From an uncultured Opitutia bacterium (lineage in GTDB: Bacteria; Verrucomicrobiota; Verrucomicrobiia; Opitutales; Opitutaceae): a DNA stretch of 64,000 nucleotides. The position numbers and the translations under genes are program-made. How positions within the stretch are numbered: the stretch's first letter is position 1; each line of letters opens with the position of its first letter. Below are positions 1 to 9,488 of this stretch, piece by piece. The stretch spans positions 1 through 64,000 of the forward strand of contig CAIJZY010000053.1 of assembly GCA_903825285.1 (NCBI GenBank). The letters are read 5' to 3'. The notes below the pieces were generated by a model that was not told the origin of the DNA, did not search any database, and saw only the letters and a program-made list of their open reading frames with translations.

Positions 1-1539
<1,539 letters not shown>

Positions 1540-1569
1540 GTCGTCCGTTTCCTCCCGAAACAACTATCG

Positions 1570-1599
1570 GGCGCCCCGCATCGGCGGGGCGCCTTTTTT
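1570..1599 (+). terminator. Intrinsic terminator of groEL
   Basis: A perfect 10-bp GC stem (GGCGCCCCGC / GCGGGGCGCC) with a 4-base loop at 1580-1583 is followed directly by six T. It lies 30 bases downstream of the groEL stop and reads in the groEL direction. Confidence 0.93.
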
Positions 1600-1751
1600 G
1601 TGCCCGCGCGGACCTGTCCCGGAGGACACTGGCCCAAGGTCCAGCTGGGCGGAATCCGCGGGAACGACTAGGATGGTCCCGCAATCGGACAGAGAAGGAA
1701 GCAATCGCCTGAGAGCGATGGTGGAAGGGAGATGAACAGGAAAAAAGGCGG

Positions 1752-1780
1752 GGTGGGGCGCGTGGCCAGCGCGCCCCACC
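1752..1780. other. Perfect 11-bp hairpin upstream of the metallo-hydrolase gene
   Basis: GGTGGGGCGCG at 1752-1762 pairs with CGCGCCCCACC at 1770-1780 across a 7-base loop. An A6 run lies on the left flank (1741-1746) and only TTT on the right, so it would be a better terminator for bottom-strand transcription than for top-strand. It sits about 46 bases upstream of the next gene. The rest of the 1600-1826 gap shows nothing I recognise. Confidence 0.5.
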
Positions 1781-1826
1781 TTTGCCCTTCACTTCGCACC
1801 GGGCCGGGTGTTCCTTGGCCTTTCCC

Positions 1827-2606
1827 ATGGAAGCCATTTTCCTCGGCACCGGCACGTCGCAGGGCGTGCCCATGATCGCCTGCGATTGCGCCGTCTGCAC
1901 CTCGTCCGACCCGCGCAACCGCCGCACGCGGGCGTCGGTCCACGTGGTGATGGACGGGCTGCACGTGCAGGTGGACGCGGTGCCGGAGTTCCGGCTGCAG
2001 TGCGTGCGGGAGGGGATCCGCCAGCTCGACCTCTTCATCCTGACCCACGGCCACGCCGACCACGTCCTGGGCATGGACGACCTCCGGCGCTTCTGCGACC
2101 TCATCGGCGGCCAGGCACTGACGGTGCACACGACCGCGGAGGGCATGGCGCGCGTGCGCGCGATTTTCCCCTACGCCATCGCGGAGCGGCCGGTCGCGCG
2201 CGGCTACGCGGCCTTCAAGCCCGTGGAAATGCCCGCCGTGATCGACCTGCCCCAGGGCACGATCCAGTCCACGCTGCTGCCGCACGGCGGCGTGAGCACG
2301 CTGGGTTTGGTGTTCACGGAGCGCAGCAGCGGGCGGAAATTTGTCTATTACACCGACTGCAAGAGCCTGACCCCGGAGGCCGTCGCCCTCGCTCGCGGGG
2401 CGGACGCAATCGTGCTGGATGGCCTGCGTCCGCTGCCGCACCCGTCGCACATGAGCATCTCGGAGGCCGTGGCCGCCGCGCAGCAGATCGGGGCCAAGGA
2501 GACCTGGCTCACACACCTGACGCACGTCAGCGACCACGCCACAACCGAGGCCGACCTGCCCGCCGGCGTGAAGCTGGCCTATGATGGCCTGCGGCTGAAG
2601 CTCTAG
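1827..2606 (+). CDS. MBL-fold metallo-hydrolase, PhnP-like
   Basis: Metallo-beta-lactamase-fold hydrolase of 259 residues. The metal-binding signature THGHADHVLGMDD (HxHxDH) is clear, and the N-terminus MEAIFLGTGTSQGVPM is typical of the PhnP / phosphoribosyl 1,2-cyclic phosphate phosphodiesterase-like group. CDCAVC near the N-terminus resembles the cysteine-bearing segment of PhnP relatives. The start at 1827 was chosen because this N-terminus is conserved; an in-frame ATG at 1782 would add 15 poorly conserved residues. No phosphonate genes are nearby, so the substrate is unknown; a general phosphodiesterase role is likely. It is a single-gene unit between a terminator and a REP-like element. 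Confidence 0.87.
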   Translation: MEAIFLGTGTSQGVPMIACDCAVCTSSDPRNRRTRASVHVVMDGLHVQVDAVPEFRLQCVREGIRQLDLFILTHGHADHVLGMDDLRRFCDLIGGQALTVHTTAEGMARVRAIFPYAIAERPVARGYAAFKPVEMPAVIDLPQGTIQSTLLPHGGVSTLGLVFTERSSGRKFVYYTDCKSLTPEAVALARGADAIVLDGLRPLPHPSHMSISEAVAAAQQIGAKETWLTHLTHVSDHATTEADLPAGVKLAYDGLRLKL

Positions 2607-2622
2607 GCCGGGCAGGGGGTCT

Positions 2623-2697
2623 TGTGGGAGTATGATGTGGGAGCGAGCTTGCTCGCGACCCTCCGGGCGCTGAGTCGCGAGCAAGCTCGCTCCCACA
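2623..2697. repeat. REP-like palindrome, copy 1, with a partial copy on its left
   Basis: A perfect 24-bp inverted repeat occupies 2636-2659 and 2674-2697 with a 14-base loop. The arm begins TGTGGGAGCGAGCTTGCTCG. A truncated copy of the left end (TGTGGGAG) lies just before it at 2623-2630. The same arm recurs at 35903-35965 and 38867-38929. The sequence resembles the REP family of Pseudomonas. Confidence 0.9.
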
Positions 2698-2904
2698 ACT
2701 CGCTCAAATACAGAGCGTGAGCAAAGCTGGGGGTAGGGAATCCAAGCCTAGGTCCCTGCCTGCTTCGAGCTTAGCGCATTCGTGCCTCTATCGGATTTCG
2801 TGCTTCGACCTTCGGATTTCTCCTTCTGTGTCATCCCGCAAGAATCTCAAAATACGGACTTGCCTTAAACTATACCATTCTAATGTAGATTAACTCAGTT
2901 CCCA
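2698..2904. promoter_or_regulatory. Intergenic leader and probable promoter region of the sulfur operon
   Basis: The left half (about 2750-2825) is a run of short words around TTCGTGC and TTCGGATTTC, one arm of the word-repeat type seen elsewhere in the window. The right part (about 2855-2900) is unusually AT-rich for this genome and contains TTGCCT, ACTATACC and TAATGT, plausible promoter elements with poor spacing. It would drive the Rrf2 gene and probably the transporter genes. No exact operator could be defined. Confidence 0.4.
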
Positions 2905-3504
2905 ATGAAACTCTCCAAAAAGGGCGAATACGCGCTCCGTTCGTTGATCAACCTCGGAATTGCGGCGGAGGTGGGGCGTTCGCTGGTGCAGGTGACCGAG
3001 CTGGCGGACAACGAGCAGCTGCCGGTGAAGTTCCTGGAGCAGATCATGCAGGCCCTGAAGGAGGCCGGGCTGGTGGTGAGCGCGCGGGGCAAGTTCGGCG
3101 GCTACCGGCTCGCGAAGCCCGCCAAGCGGATCACCATTGGCGAGGTCGTGCGGCTGATTGACGGCCCGCTCGCCCCGATCGGCTGCGTGAGTCAGACCGC
3201 CTACGAGAAATGCACGTGCCCCGACGAGGCGCACTGCGGGCTGCGGATGCTGATGCTCGACGTGCGCAACGCGATCGCCGGCATCCTCGACCGCTACACC
3301 TTGGCTGACGTCGTGGAGGTCACGCTGCGCAAGCTGCGTCGCGACAATGTGCCGCTGCCGTTCTCGCCCGAGGCCGACAACGCCGCCGCCCCGGTGCGCC
3401 TGCCGGCGCGCCATGCCCGCAAGCTCGCGAACCGCGCGGGTCGCTCGCGGCTGGATGAGACCGAGGGCGTCCTCCACCAGCTGCTCGGCGACTACGCCAT
3501 TTGA
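2905..3504 (+). CDS. Rrf2-family transcriptional regulator
   Basis: A 199-residue Rrf2 protein with an N-terminal winged helix (MKLSKKGEYALRSLINLG... FLEQIMQALKEAGLV ... GGYRLAKP). Cysteines cluster in GCVSQTAYEKCTCPDEAHCG around residues 93-112. Rrf2 proteins with such clusters (IscR, NsrR, RsrR) bind Fe-S clusters, whereas CymR senses cysteine synthesis through CysK. The tail of about 45 residues is longer than in most family members and rich in Arg and Ala. It is the first gene of a run with a sulfonate-type ABC transporter and cysteine synthase, so control of sulfur assimilation is the most likely role (inference). The start at 2905 matches the family N-terminus; no Shine-Dalgarno is visible. 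Confidence 0.88.
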   Translation: MKLSKKGEYALRSLINLGIAAEVGRSLVQVTELADNEQLPVKFLEQIMQALKEAGLVVSARGKFGGYRLAKPAKRITIGEVVRLIDGPLAPIGCVSQTAYEKCTCPDEAHCGLRMLMLDVRNAIAGILDRYTLADVVEVTLRKLRRDNVPLPFSPEADNAAAPVRLPARHARKLANRAGRSRLDETEGVLHQLLGDYAI

Positions 3505-3540
3505 TCCGACGAAAGCCCTGACCGCATCCGCGCTCACCCC

Positions 3541-4497
3541 ATGAAGGCACCGAGATTTCTCCTCCTCATATTCGCCGGGGCCGTGCTGTCCCCGGCCGAG
3601 CGGGTCGTGCTGCGAGTGGGCTATTTTCCAAATGTCACCCATGCCCAGGGCGTGATCGGCCGGCAGACCAGCCGGGAACACCAGGGGTGGTTCGAGCAGC
3701 GGCTCGGACCGGACGTGACAATCCAATGGTTCGCCTACAATGCCGGGCCGAGCGCCATGGAAGCCATCTTCGCCGGCTCCATCGACCTGACCTACGTCGG
3801 GCCGAATCCCGCGCTTAACGCCTACATCCGCTCGGGTGGTGATGAGATCCGCGTCCTGGCCGGGGCCGCGGAGGGCGGTGCGGCGCTCGTCGTCGCGGGT
3901 GACCGCATCCACCGGCCCGCCGACCTGAAGGGCCGGCGCCTTGCCACGCCCCAGCTGGGCAACACGCAGGACGTCGCGGCACGGGTCTGGCTGCAACGTC
4001 AGGGTTATCGGATCACGCTCACCGGCGGCGATGTGAGCGTGCTGCCCACCGCCAATCCCGACCAGCTGGCCCTGTTCCAGGCGGGCAAGCTCGATGCCGT
4101 GTGGACGGTCGAGCCGTGGGTCTCGCGGCTGGAGCTGGAGGCCGGCGGCCATGTGCTGGTCGAGCAGCCCGACGCCGTGACCACGATTCTTGTGGCGAGC
4201 ACGGGGTTTCTGCGCAGCCACCCGGCTCTGGCGGAGAAATTCCGGGCCGCCCATGGCGAGCTGACCGCCTGGCTGCACCAGCACCCGGCCGAGGCGCAGG
4301 CCCTCGTGCGTGCGGGGCTGGCGGCGGAGATGAGGCATGACATCTCCGCAGCGCTCGTGGCCAGCGCCTGGCGGCGGCTCCGGTTTACCGACCAGGTGAC
4401 GCCGGCGCAGCTCGCTTCAGTCGTGACGGACGCCCAAAACGTGGGTTTCCTGAGAAACGCGCTTCCGCTCGACCGCTTGTTTCAGCGCTCGCCATGA
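3541..4497 (+). CDS. ABC transporter substrate-binding protein, SsuA/TauA-like
   Basis: Periplasmic binding protein of 318 residues. Residues 1-18 form a signal peptide (MKAPRFLLLIFAGAVLSPA). The mature part begins RVGYFPNVTHAQGVIG and contains YNAGPSAMEAIFAGSIDLTYVGPNPALNAY, typical of the NMT1/SsuA family that binds sulfonates, taurine, nitrate or thiamine precursors. It lies 36 bases after the Rrf2 gene and overlaps the ATPase gene by ATGA. Linkage to cysK favours aliphatic sulfonates or taurine, but no monooxygenase (SsuD/TauD) is seen here, so the substrate stays open. Confidence 0.85.
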   Translation: MKAPRFLLLIFAGAVLSPAERVVLRVGYFPNVTHAQGVIGRQTSREHQGWFEQRLGPDVTIQWFAYNAGPSAMEAIFAGSIDLTYVGPNPALNAYIRSGGDEIRVLAGAAEGGAALVVAGDRIHRPADLKGRRLATPQLGNTQDVAARVWLQRQGYRITLTGGDVSVLPTANPDQLALFQAGKLDAVWTVEPWVSRLELEAGGHVLVEQPDAVTTILVASTGFLRSHPALAEKFRAAHGELTAWLHQHPAEAQALVRAGLAAEMRHDISAALVASAWRRLRFTDQVTPAQLASVVTDAQNVGFLRNALPLDRLFQRSP

Positions 4498-5303
4498 CCC
4501 TTTCCTCCGAACTCCAGAATGCGACGCCCTCGAAGCTGTCCGTCCAGGGCGTGAGCAAGCGCTTCCGCTCCGGCGGGCGCACGGTGCATGCGCTCGACAA
4601 CGTGTCGCTGGAGATCGGGGAAGGGGAGTTCGTCTGCCTCGTGGGACCGAGCGGCTGCGGCAAGTCGACCCTGCTCAATATCATCGCGGGCCTGGAGAGC
4701 GCCGATGAAGGCCGGGTCCTGACCGACGGCATCGCAATCACCGGTCCGGGCCGCGACCGGATGGTGATGTTCCAGGAGGCGGCGCTGTTCCCGTGGCTGG
4801 ACGTGCTCGACAACGTCCTCTTCGGTCTGGCCTTGAAGCCCGGCTTGTCGCGCGCGGAGCGCATCGAGGTGGCGCAGTTCTACCTGAAGCTCGTGGGCCT
4901 CGAGAAGTTCCCCAAGTCGTACGTGCACGAGCTGTCCGGCGGCATGAAGCAGCGGGTGGCGCTGGCCCGCTCCCTTGCGCCCAACCCGCGCGTGCTGCTC
5001 ATGGACGAACCCTTCGCCGCGCTGGACGCCCTCACGCGGGAGCAGCTTTACGGCGACCTGCAGCGCATCTGGCAGGAGCACCGCAAGACGATCGTCTTCG
5101 TGACCCACAATGTCCGCGAGGCCGCGTGCCTGGGCGACCGGGTCGCGCTGTTTTCCCCGCATCCCGGGCGCATCTGCGGGCAGTTCGCCATCCCGCTGCC
5201 ACGGCTGCGCGACATCAACAGCGTGGAGCTGGCGCGCCATGCCACGGAGGTCACGGCCGCGCTGAAGGGCAGCGCGGCGGCGCCGGAGGAGTACGCCATA
5301 TGA
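4494..5303 (+). CDS. ABC transporter ATPase, SsuB/TauB-like
   Basis: Cytoplasmic ATPase subunit of 269 residues for the importer. Walker A is GPSGCGKST (residues 51-59), the signature is LSGGMKQR, Walker B is VLLMDEP, and the switch His is in FVTHNVREA. The MFQEAALFPWLDVLDNV Q-loop segment is typical of the nitrate/sulfonate/taurine subfamily. It is coupled to both neighbours: its ATG overlaps the stop of the binding-protein gene (ATGA) and its own stop overlaps the permease start. Only this partnership suggests its substrate. Confidence 0.92.
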   Translation: MTLSSELQNATPSKLSVQGVSKRFRSGGRTVHALDNVSLEIGEGEFVCLVGPSGCGKSTLLNIIAGLESADEGRVLTDGIAITGPGRDRMVMFQEAALFPWLDVLDNVLFGLALKPGLSRAERIEVAQFYLKLVGLEKFPKSYVHELSGGMKQRVALARSLAPNPRVLLMDEPFAALDALTREQLYGDLQRIWQEHRKTIVFVTHNVREAACLGDRVALFSPHPGRICGQFAIPLPRLRDINSVELARHATEVTAALKGSAAAPEEYAI

Positions 5304-6064
5304 ACCGCACGCTCCGCGTCCTGCTCTTCTTCCTGCTCGTCGTGGTGGGCTGGGAAATCCTGTTCCGCCTGCGGATCTGGTCGCCGGTCCTGGTGCCGTC
5401 GCCGCTCAGCGTGGCGCGCTACCTCGGCGAGGCGGTCATGGACGGCACGCTGTGGGACGCGACGCTGGTGACGCTGCGGCGGCTGCTGCTCGGCTATGTG
5501 TTCGGCATCGTGCTCGGACTGCCGCTGGGCCTGCTCACCGCGCGGTTCCGCGTGGTCAGCGACACCCTCGGCCTCGTGGCACTCGGGCTGCAGACGCTCC
5601 CGAGCGTGTGCTGGGTCCCGCTGGCCCTGCTCTGGTTCGGCCAGAGCGAGATGGCGATGTTCTTCGTCGTCGTGATGGGCACCCTCTGGTCCATGATCAT
5701 CGCGACCGACAACGGCGTCCGAAATGTCCCGCCGATCTATGCCCGGGCCGCCCGCACCATGGGCTCGTCCGGCCTGCACGTGTGGCTCAAGGTGATGCTG
5801 CCTGCGTCACTCCCGTTCATCGTCAGCGGCATGAAGCAGGGTTGGGCCTTCGCCTGGCGCTCGCTGATGGCGGCGGAGATCTACGTGACCATCCTGAGCG
5901 GCTTCGGCCTCGGCAACCTGCTGCATTACGGCCGCGAGCTCAACGCCATGGAGCAGGTCATCGGGATCATGCTGGTCATCATCGTGATCGGCCTGCTGGC
6001 GGATAAAATCCTCTTTTCCCCGTGGGAAAAATTCCTCCACCGCCGCTGGGGCACCGAGAAATAG
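5300..6064 (+). CDS. ABC transporter permease, SsuC/TauC-like
   Basis: Inner-membrane permease of 254 residues with about six membrane segments. The EAA loop region reads YARAARTMGSSGLHVWLKVMLPASLPFIVSG, a textbook SsuC/TauC/NrtB motif. The start at 5300 was chosen because it overlaps the ATPase stop (ATGA) and the preceding bases carry GGAGGAG, one of the few clear Shine-Dalgarno sequences in the window. It completes the binding protein-ATPase-permease set. The open frame extends much further upstream, but that part is an out-of-frame reading of the ATPase gene. Confidence 0.92.
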   Translation: MNRTLRVLLFFLLVVVGWEILFRLRIWSPVLVPSPLSVARYLGEAVMDGTLWDATLVTLRRLLLGYVFGIVLGLPLGLLTARFRVVSDTLGLVALGLQTLPSVCWVPLALLWFGQSEMAMFFVVVMGTLWSMIIATDNGVRNVPPIYARAARTMGSSGLHVWLKVMLPASLPFIVSGMKQGWAFAWRSLMAAEIYVTILSGFGLGNLLHYGRELNAMEQVIGIMLVIIVIGLLADKILFSPWEKFLHRRWGTEK

Positions 6065-6153
6065 CCCAATAAGACGGAGCCGGCGTTTGCCTCGTCCCCA
6101 CAAAGCCATCCACTTCCACCACCCCTTTTATCGAACCCAAACCCTGAATCACC

Positions 6154-7131
6154 ATGGCCAGAATCCACAATGACATCACCGAGACCATCGGCAACACGCC
6201 CCTGGTCCGACTCAACCGCACCGCCGCCGCCCACGGGGCGCAGGCGGAGATCCTCCTCAAGCTCGAGTTCTTCAACCCGCTCTCGAGCGTCAAGGACCGC
6301 ATCGGGTTCGCCATGATCGACGACGCCCTGAAGAGCGGAAAAATCAACAGCACCACCGTCCTGATCGAGCCCACCAGCGGCAACACCGGCATCGCGCTGG
6401 CGTTCGTCGCCGCCGCCAAGGGCCTCAAGCTCATCCTCACCATGCCCGAGACGATGAGCACGGAGCGCCGCAAGCTCCTCAAGATCCTCGGTGCCCGCCT
6501 GGTCCTCACCGAGGGCCCAAAGGGCATGAAGGGCGCGATCGCCAAGGCCGAGGAACTGCAGGCCCGCATCCCGAACAGCGTCATCCTGCAGCAGTTCGCC
6601 AATCCCGCGAACCCCGCCATCCACCGCCGCACGACCGCGGAGGAGATCTGGCGCGACACTGACGGCAAGGTGGACATCGTCGTTTCCGGCATCGGCACCG
6701 GCGGCACCATCACCGGTGTCGGCGAGGTACTGAAGGCCAAGAAGCCGGGCATCAAGATCATCGCGCTCGAGCCCGACGCCTCCCCGGTCCTCTCCGGCGG
6801 CTCGCCCGGCCCGCACAAGCTCCAGGGCCTCGGCGCGGGCTTCGTCCCGGCCGTGCTCAACACCAAGATCTACGACGAGATTATCCGCGTGAAGGAGGCC
6901 GATTCCGGCCCGCTGTCCAAGCAGGTCAACCAGCTCGACGGCATCCCGATCGGCATCTCCTCCGGCGCCGCCGTCTGGGCCGCGATCCAGCTGTCCAAGC
7001 GTCCCGAGAACAAGGGCAAGCAGATCGTCGCCATCATCCCGTCGAGCAGCGAGCGCTACCTCTCGACCTGGCTCTTCGCCGACGTCAGCCCCGAGAGCGA
7101 CTCGCTCGACGACCTGCTGCCGAAGGCGTGA
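6154..7131 (+). CDS. cysK: Cysteine synthase A (O-acetylserine sulfhydrylase)
   Basis: PLP enzyme of 325 residues that makes L-cysteine from O-acetylserine and sulfide. Seen: [13 protein letters not shown] at the N-terminus, the PLP lysine in [32 protein letters not shown], the phosphate-binding [15 protein letters not shown], and [11 protein letters not shown] near the C-terminus. It lies 89 bases after the permease gene, in the same direction, and is followed by a terminator, so it may be the last gene of the sulfur operon. In CymR systems CysK is also the co-regulator of an Rrf2 protein; here that is only a suggestion from the neighbourhood. Confidence 0.96.
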   Translation: MARIHNDITETIGNTPLVRLNRTAAAHGAQAEILLKLEFFNPLSSVKDRIGFAMIDDALKSGKINSTTVLIEPTSGNTGIALAFVAAAKGLKLILTMPETMSTERRKLLKILGARLVLTEGPKGMKGAIAKAEELQARIPNSVILQQFANPANPAIHRRTTAEEIWRDTDGKVDIVVSGIGTGGTITGVGEVLKAKKPGIKIIALEPDASPVLSGGSPGPHKLQGLGAGFVPAVLNTKIYDEIIRVKEADSGPLSKQVNQLDGIPIGISSGAAVWAAIQLSKRPENKGKQIVAIIPSSSERYLSTWLFADVSPESDSLDDLLPKA

Positions 7132-7189
7132 GGGCGGAGTTGAAAGTTGAAGGTTGAGAGTTGAAAGCCGGGCGCGCCCGCCACCACTC

Positions 7190-7220
7190 AGCCCATCCCG
7201 TTCGCGGGGTGGGCTTTTTT
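7190..7220 (+). terminator. Intrinsic terminator of cysK with UUCG loop
   Basis: AGCCCATCCCG at 7190-7200 pairs with CGGGGTGGGCT at 7205-7215 (one G-U pair) around a TTCG tetraloop, followed by a T run to 7220. It lies about 60 bases after cysK. Just before it, 7139-7167 is a run of GTTGAAAG-like words. Confidence 0.92.
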
Positions 7221-7222
7221 AT

Positions 7223-7387
7223 CGCAAAGACGCCAAGCCGCGAAGGGCGATCCGCAAAGGACGACTCAGGCCAGGACAGGAAACCACCTCCGGATCGCAT
7301 CCGCGTCCATCCGCGCCATCCGCGGGAAAAATCAGGCTGAGCCAGCCACACCTTCGCGATCGCCCTTCGCGTCCTCGCGCCTTTGCG
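7223..7387. repeat. Word-repeat inverted repeat between cysK and ctaG
   Basis: The left arm (7223-7260) is made of GCAAAG, GCCAAG and GCGAAG words. The right arm (7351-7387) is the degenerate complement, ending CCTTTGCG. The middle (about 7297-7325) repeats ATCCGCG. It fills the gap between two convergent genes. No coding capacity is evident. Confidence 0.7.
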
Positions 7388-7412
7388 CTTCAACCCCACC
7401 ACGGCCCTTGGC

Positions 7413-8198
7413 CTAGGCCTCGTCGCGGTTCGTCCGGCTCCAGCGGAAGAAGCTCACGCCGAAGGCGAGGATCGAGACCAGCATGCTCACGATCTTCATC
7501 ATCACGCCCGCCAGCAGCTGGTCGTCCGCCGCGCTGAAGTTTGCCAGCAGCCGCGGCGCGTACTCGTAGGTCGGGTAGAGGAGGTCGGGCGAGAAGGTGA
7601 TGTAGGCGAACACCGGGGTCATCGTCACCTCGAGGCAGAACAGGTAGAGCATCTGGCCGCCGTAGCTGGCGCGGGGACAGGCCCGCGAGGGGCTCAGCAG
7701 CGGCCACCAGAACACGACCGAGGCGGCGAAGAAGCACAGGTGCTCGAACACGTGCACGACCTTGTCCTCCAGCGCCCATTCGTAGAGCGACGGGGCGTGC
7801 CAGATCCCGATGACGAGGGTGGCGAGGGTGCCGCAGCCGAGCGGGCTGAGCAGCCAGCCGAGCGGCCGCCGCAGGCCAGGGCGGTCGATCAGGGGGTCCA
7901 CCATCCAGGGCGTGAGTCCGAGCAGGAACAGCACGGGCACGGGATACATCAGCAGCTGGTGCTGGAACATGTGCGCGCTGAAAAGGTAGCGCTCCCCGAC
8001 CTGGTCCAGCGGCGAGCCCACCGCGAGGTAGAACAGCAGCAGCGCGGAATAGTAGAACCAGGCCTCCCGGCGCGGGTAGGGCGCGCCGGGCGCCAGGCGG
8101 GCGCGGAGCGGCCCCGCGGCGATCGCCCAGAGCCAGCCCAGCAGCACCAGCCCGCCCACCAGGTAGGGTTCGTTGTGCCAGTGGCGCCAGTCGATCAT
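7413..8198 (-). CDS. ctaG: Cytochrome c oxidase assembly factor CtaG (caa3 type)
   Basis: Integral membrane protein of 261 residues with about seven membrane segments, required for assembly of caa3-type oxidase, probably in copper insertion. Recognisable features include SAHMFQHQLLMYPVPVLFLLGLTPW, GIWHAPSLYEWALE and VFEHLCFFAASVVFWWPLL, with conserved His residues in membrane helices. It is the last gene of the bottom-strand ctaC-D-E-F-G run. A hairpin followed by a U-rich tract lies just before its start, which may reduce its expression relative to the upstream genes. Confidence 0.9.
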   Translation of the reverse strand: MIDWRHWHNEPYLVGGLVLLGWLWAIAAGPLRARLAPGAPYPRREAWFYYSALLLFYLAVGSPLDQVGERYLFSAHMFQHQLLMYPVPVLFLLGLTPWMVDPLIDRPGLRRPLGWLLSPLGCGTLATLVIGIWHAPSLYEWALEDKVVHVFEHLCFFAASVVFWWPLLSPSRACPRASYGGQMLYLFCLEVTMTPVFAYITFSPDLLYPTYEYAPRLLANFSAADDQLLAGVMMKIVSMLVSILAFGVSFFRWSRTNRDEA

Positions 8199-8203
8199 GG
8201 GGC

Positions 8204-8233
8204 AAAAGAAAACGGCGGCCGGGGGGCCGCCGT
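8204..8233 (-). terminator. Hairpin with U-rich tract between ctaF and ctaG
   Basis: Read on the bottom strand, ACGGCGGCC (8233-8225) pairs with GGCCGCCGT (8220-8212) across a 4-base loop and is followed by TTTCTTTTG. This has the form of an intrinsic terminator or attenuator inside the oxidase operon, ending just before the ctaG start. Confidence 0.65.
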
Positions 8234-8262
8234 CAACCTGCGAAGGAAGGGAGGAGGCCGGC

Positions 8263-8628
8263 TCAGGCGAGTCCGGTGGCGCCCGCCAGCGCGTTCAGGC
8301 TGACGGTGAGCGGGATGCTCTCCGGCACGCCGAACAGCTTGAGCAGCGCCCACATCGTCGCGCCGGCAATGACCAGGCCGATGAAGAACAGGATCGTGCA
8401 GAACGCCTTGTCCCACCGCAGGTGCATGAAGTAGAAGATGACGTAGAGGAACTTCACGGCGGAGAGGATGACCAGCGTGCCGACGAGCAGCCACTTGGTG
8501 AAGGGCAGGCCGATGACGGCGATCTCGATGCCGGTGATGACCGCGAGGAGCATCGCGATCCGGACATAGATCTGGAACTTGTTTTCCTCGGCCACATGGC
8601 CGGAGGCGGAAGCGTGGGAGTCGCTCAT
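8263..8628 (-). CDS. ctaF: Cytochrome c oxidase subunit IV family protein (caa3)
   Basis: Small membrane subunit of 121 residues with three predicted membrane helices: IYVRIAMLLAVITGIEIAVI, WLLVGTLVILSAVKFLYVIF and FCTILFFIGLVIAGATMWAL. The FYFMHLRWD motif after helix 2 is characteristic of prokaryotic subunit IV (COX4_pro / CyoD-like). It follows the subunit III gene by 7 bases in the same direction. A stabilising role in the oxidase complex is inferred from the family. Confidence 0.88.
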   Translation of the reverse strand: MSDSHASASGHVAEENKFQIYVRIAMLLAVITGIEIAVIGLPFTKWLLVGTLVILSAVKFLYVIFYFMHLRWDKAFCTILFFIGLVIAGATMWALLKLFGVPESIPLTVSLNALAGATGLA

Positions 8629-8635
8629 GGTGGGA

Positions 8636-9475
8636 TCAGAGGTATTCGAGCAGGTAGACCGCGGTGAAGATCACGATCCAGACGATGTCGACGAAGTGCC
8701 AGTAGAGGCCCATCGACTCGACGTCGATGGCGTTGGCCTCGCTGAACTGCACCGCGCCGCGCGGCGACGCGAGGATCACGGTGCCGACGAGGGTGGCGAC
8801 CAGCGCCGCGACGATCAGGAAATGCTGGCTGGCGAACGCCGCCGCCGTGCCGCCGGTCTGGACCGTGTGGACCACGGCGAGGACCGTGAACATGGCGCTC
8901 AGCACCAGGCCGATGACCATCGCGACGTGCAGCAGGTTGCGGAAGAACCAGAAGGGGTGCGCGGCCGGGTCGGCGGGCTTGAACGACCGCACGTACATCA
9001 TGATCAGCCACAGCACGCCGATCGCCACGTGCGTGCCGTGCGTGCCGGTCAGCGTGAAGAAGGTCGTGCCGAGGATGCTGTTCGTGATGGTGAGGTGCTT
9101 CTCGTTCACGAAGTTCGTGAACTCGAACACCTGGCAGCCGAGGAAGATCGCGCCGAAGAACACCGTTGTGAGCAGCGAGAACCGCATGCTCTTGAGGTTG
9201 CCCTTCTGGATCGCGTTCACTGCCAGCGCCATCATCAGCGACGACATCAGGAGGATGAACGTCGAGAAGGACGTGAGCGGGATGTCGAAGACCTCGCGCG
9301 GCGACGGCGTGCCCGGGGGCGGGTGCAGCCGGTAGATGAGGTGCGTCGAGATCAGGGCGCCGAAGAACATGCAGTCCGAGGCCAGAAACGCCCACATGAG
9401 GAGTTTCTTGTTCGGGATGCCCGTCGTGGTCGTGTGATCGTGATGGTGATCGATGGTGCCGGCGTGACTGCTCAT
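8636..9475 (-). CDS. ctaE: Cytochrome c oxidase subunit III
   Basis: Subunit III of 279 residues, about seven membrane helices. Diagnostic segments are LLMWAFLASDCMFFGALIST, LTGTHGTHVAIGVLWL and ESMGLYWHFVDIVWIVIFTAVYLLEYL at the C-terminus. The N-terminus is His-rich (IDHHHDHTTTTG). The ATG at 9475 was chosen because it lies 13 bases after the subunit I stop and gives the family length; the frame stays open further upstream inside ctaD. No Shine-Dalgarno is visible before it (CTTCCCCTCTCC). Confidence 0.94.
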   Translation of the reverse strand: MSSHAGTIDHHHDHTTTTGIPNKKLLMWAFLASDCMFFGALISTHLIYRLHPPPGTPSPREVFDIPLTSFSTFILLMSSLMMALAVNAIQKGNLKSMRFSLLTTVFFGAIFLGCQVFEFTNFVNEKHLTITNSILGTTFFTLTGTHGTHVAIGVLWLIMMYVRSFKPADPAAHPFWFFRNLLHVAMVIGLVLSAMFTVLAVVHTVQTGGTAAAFASQHFLIVAALVATLVGTVILASPRGAVQFSEANAIDVESMGLYWHFVDIVWIVIFTAVYLLEYL

Positions 9476-9488
9476 GGAGAGGGGAAGG

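Noticed and set aside
2623-2697. REP-like inverted repeats considered as ends of an insertion sequence
   Set aside because: The arms enclose only 14-15 bases, and no transposase gene lies in the window.
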